From contig NZ_FOQO01000008.1 in NCBI RefSeq assembly GCF_900113765.1, forward strand, positions 296,285 to 360,284: DNA of 64,000 nucleotides. The letters are read 5' to 3'. The notes under the pieces are model-generated. The model did not search any database, was not told the origin of the DNA, and saw only the letters and a program-made list of their open reading frames with translations. The DNA is from Parapedobacter indicus. GTDB taxonomy: Bacteria; Bacteroidota; Bacteroidia; Sphingobacteriales; Sphingobacteriaceae. The position numbers and the translations under genes are program-made. This document shows, piece by piece, positions 63,921 to 64,000 of this stretch. Within the stretch, counting starts at the first letter, position 1; every line of letters starts with the position of its first letter.

Positions 63921-64000
63921 AAATCCGGCACCGACCTACTCTCACGCCTGTTACGGCAATACCATCGGCTCTGGCGGGCTTAACTGCTCTGTTCGGGATG
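63921..64000 (-). rRNA. rrf: 5S ribosomal RNA, 5' part beyond window
   Basis: The reverse complement reads CATCCCGAACAGAGCAGTTA at the window edge. It continues with AAGCCCGCCAGAGCCGATGG and TATTGCCGTAACAGGCGTGA, and then GAGAGTAGGTCGGTGCCGGA. These are the conserved loop and helix sequences of bacterial 5S rRNA. About 80 of roughly 110 bases are visible. The 3' end is placed near 63921 by analogy; the rest of the rRNA operon should follow to the right. Confidence 0.92.

Noticed and set aside
1..64000. Insertion sequences, integrases, tRNA genes or phage capsid genes around the eCIS
   Set aside because: No transposase, integrase, tRNA, portal, terminase or capsid sequence is visible; this supports an eCIS over a prophage remnant.

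Overview
The window looks like chromosome of a Bacteroidota bacterium, most likely family Sphingobacteriaceae. The genus (for example Parapedobacter-like) is a guess from the moderate G+C and gene style, not something the sequence proves. The case for Bacteroidota rests on a SusC/SusD pair with a hybrid two-component sensor, several TAnnTTTG-type -7 boxes, AT-rich leaders without clear Shine-Dalgarno sites, SDR-type threonine dehydrogenase, a lamin-tail secreted protein, and a Bacteroidota-style contractile injection system.

Layout. (1) 1-3.1 kb, minus strand: truncated UvrD/RecB-like helicase, ogt and lipA. (2) 3.2-16.7 kb, minus strand: a compact polysaccharide utilization locus, with a GH2-polyuronate-lyase fusion enzyme, SusC, SusD, a small lipoprotein and the HTCS regulator. 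A 17-bp motif occurs as a 22-bp-spaced direct repeat before both the fusion gene and susC and is a good candidate HTCS operator. (3) 16.7-24.6 kb: housekeeping genes (AlkD-like glycosylase, hflX-lipB, an S41 protease, sdaA with an MBL hydrolase, small membrane proteins). An orphan terminator at 17.6 kb may end a small RNA. (4) 24.6-37.9 kb: surface and metabolic genes (GHL10, GH3 with TetR, an outer-membrane barrel, pncA, a surface-repeat protein, asd, a lamin-tail protein, tdh, yebC, a repeat-tailed protein). (5) 37.9-63.7 kb, minus strand: one long gene train encoding an extracellular contractile injection system (eCIS, Afp/PVC-like). (6) 63.9-64.0 kb: the end of an rRNA operon (terminator and partial 5S rRNA), also on the minus strand.

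The eCIS is the most striking part. In transcription order it has a Pvc16/DUF4255 cap-terminator, one sheath, two tube proteins, a tiny DUF5908 protein, a LysM hub protein, a VgrG-like spike, a PAAR tip, a gp25 wedge, two giant baseplate proteins (Afp11- and Afp12-like), a 1223-aa unrecognised protein in the tail-fibre position, a tape-measure protein, a double-catalytic peptidoglycan hydrolase, two DUF4157 proteins flanking a membrane protein, a separate zincin, and the AAA+ ATPase. Genes abut or overlap by a few bases, so co-expression is likely. The DUF4157 proteins and the adjacent zincin are the best cargo candidates; one DUF4157 protein has a complete metzincin site at its C-terminus.

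All calls come from reading the sequence and from knowledge of the families. No database search was run.
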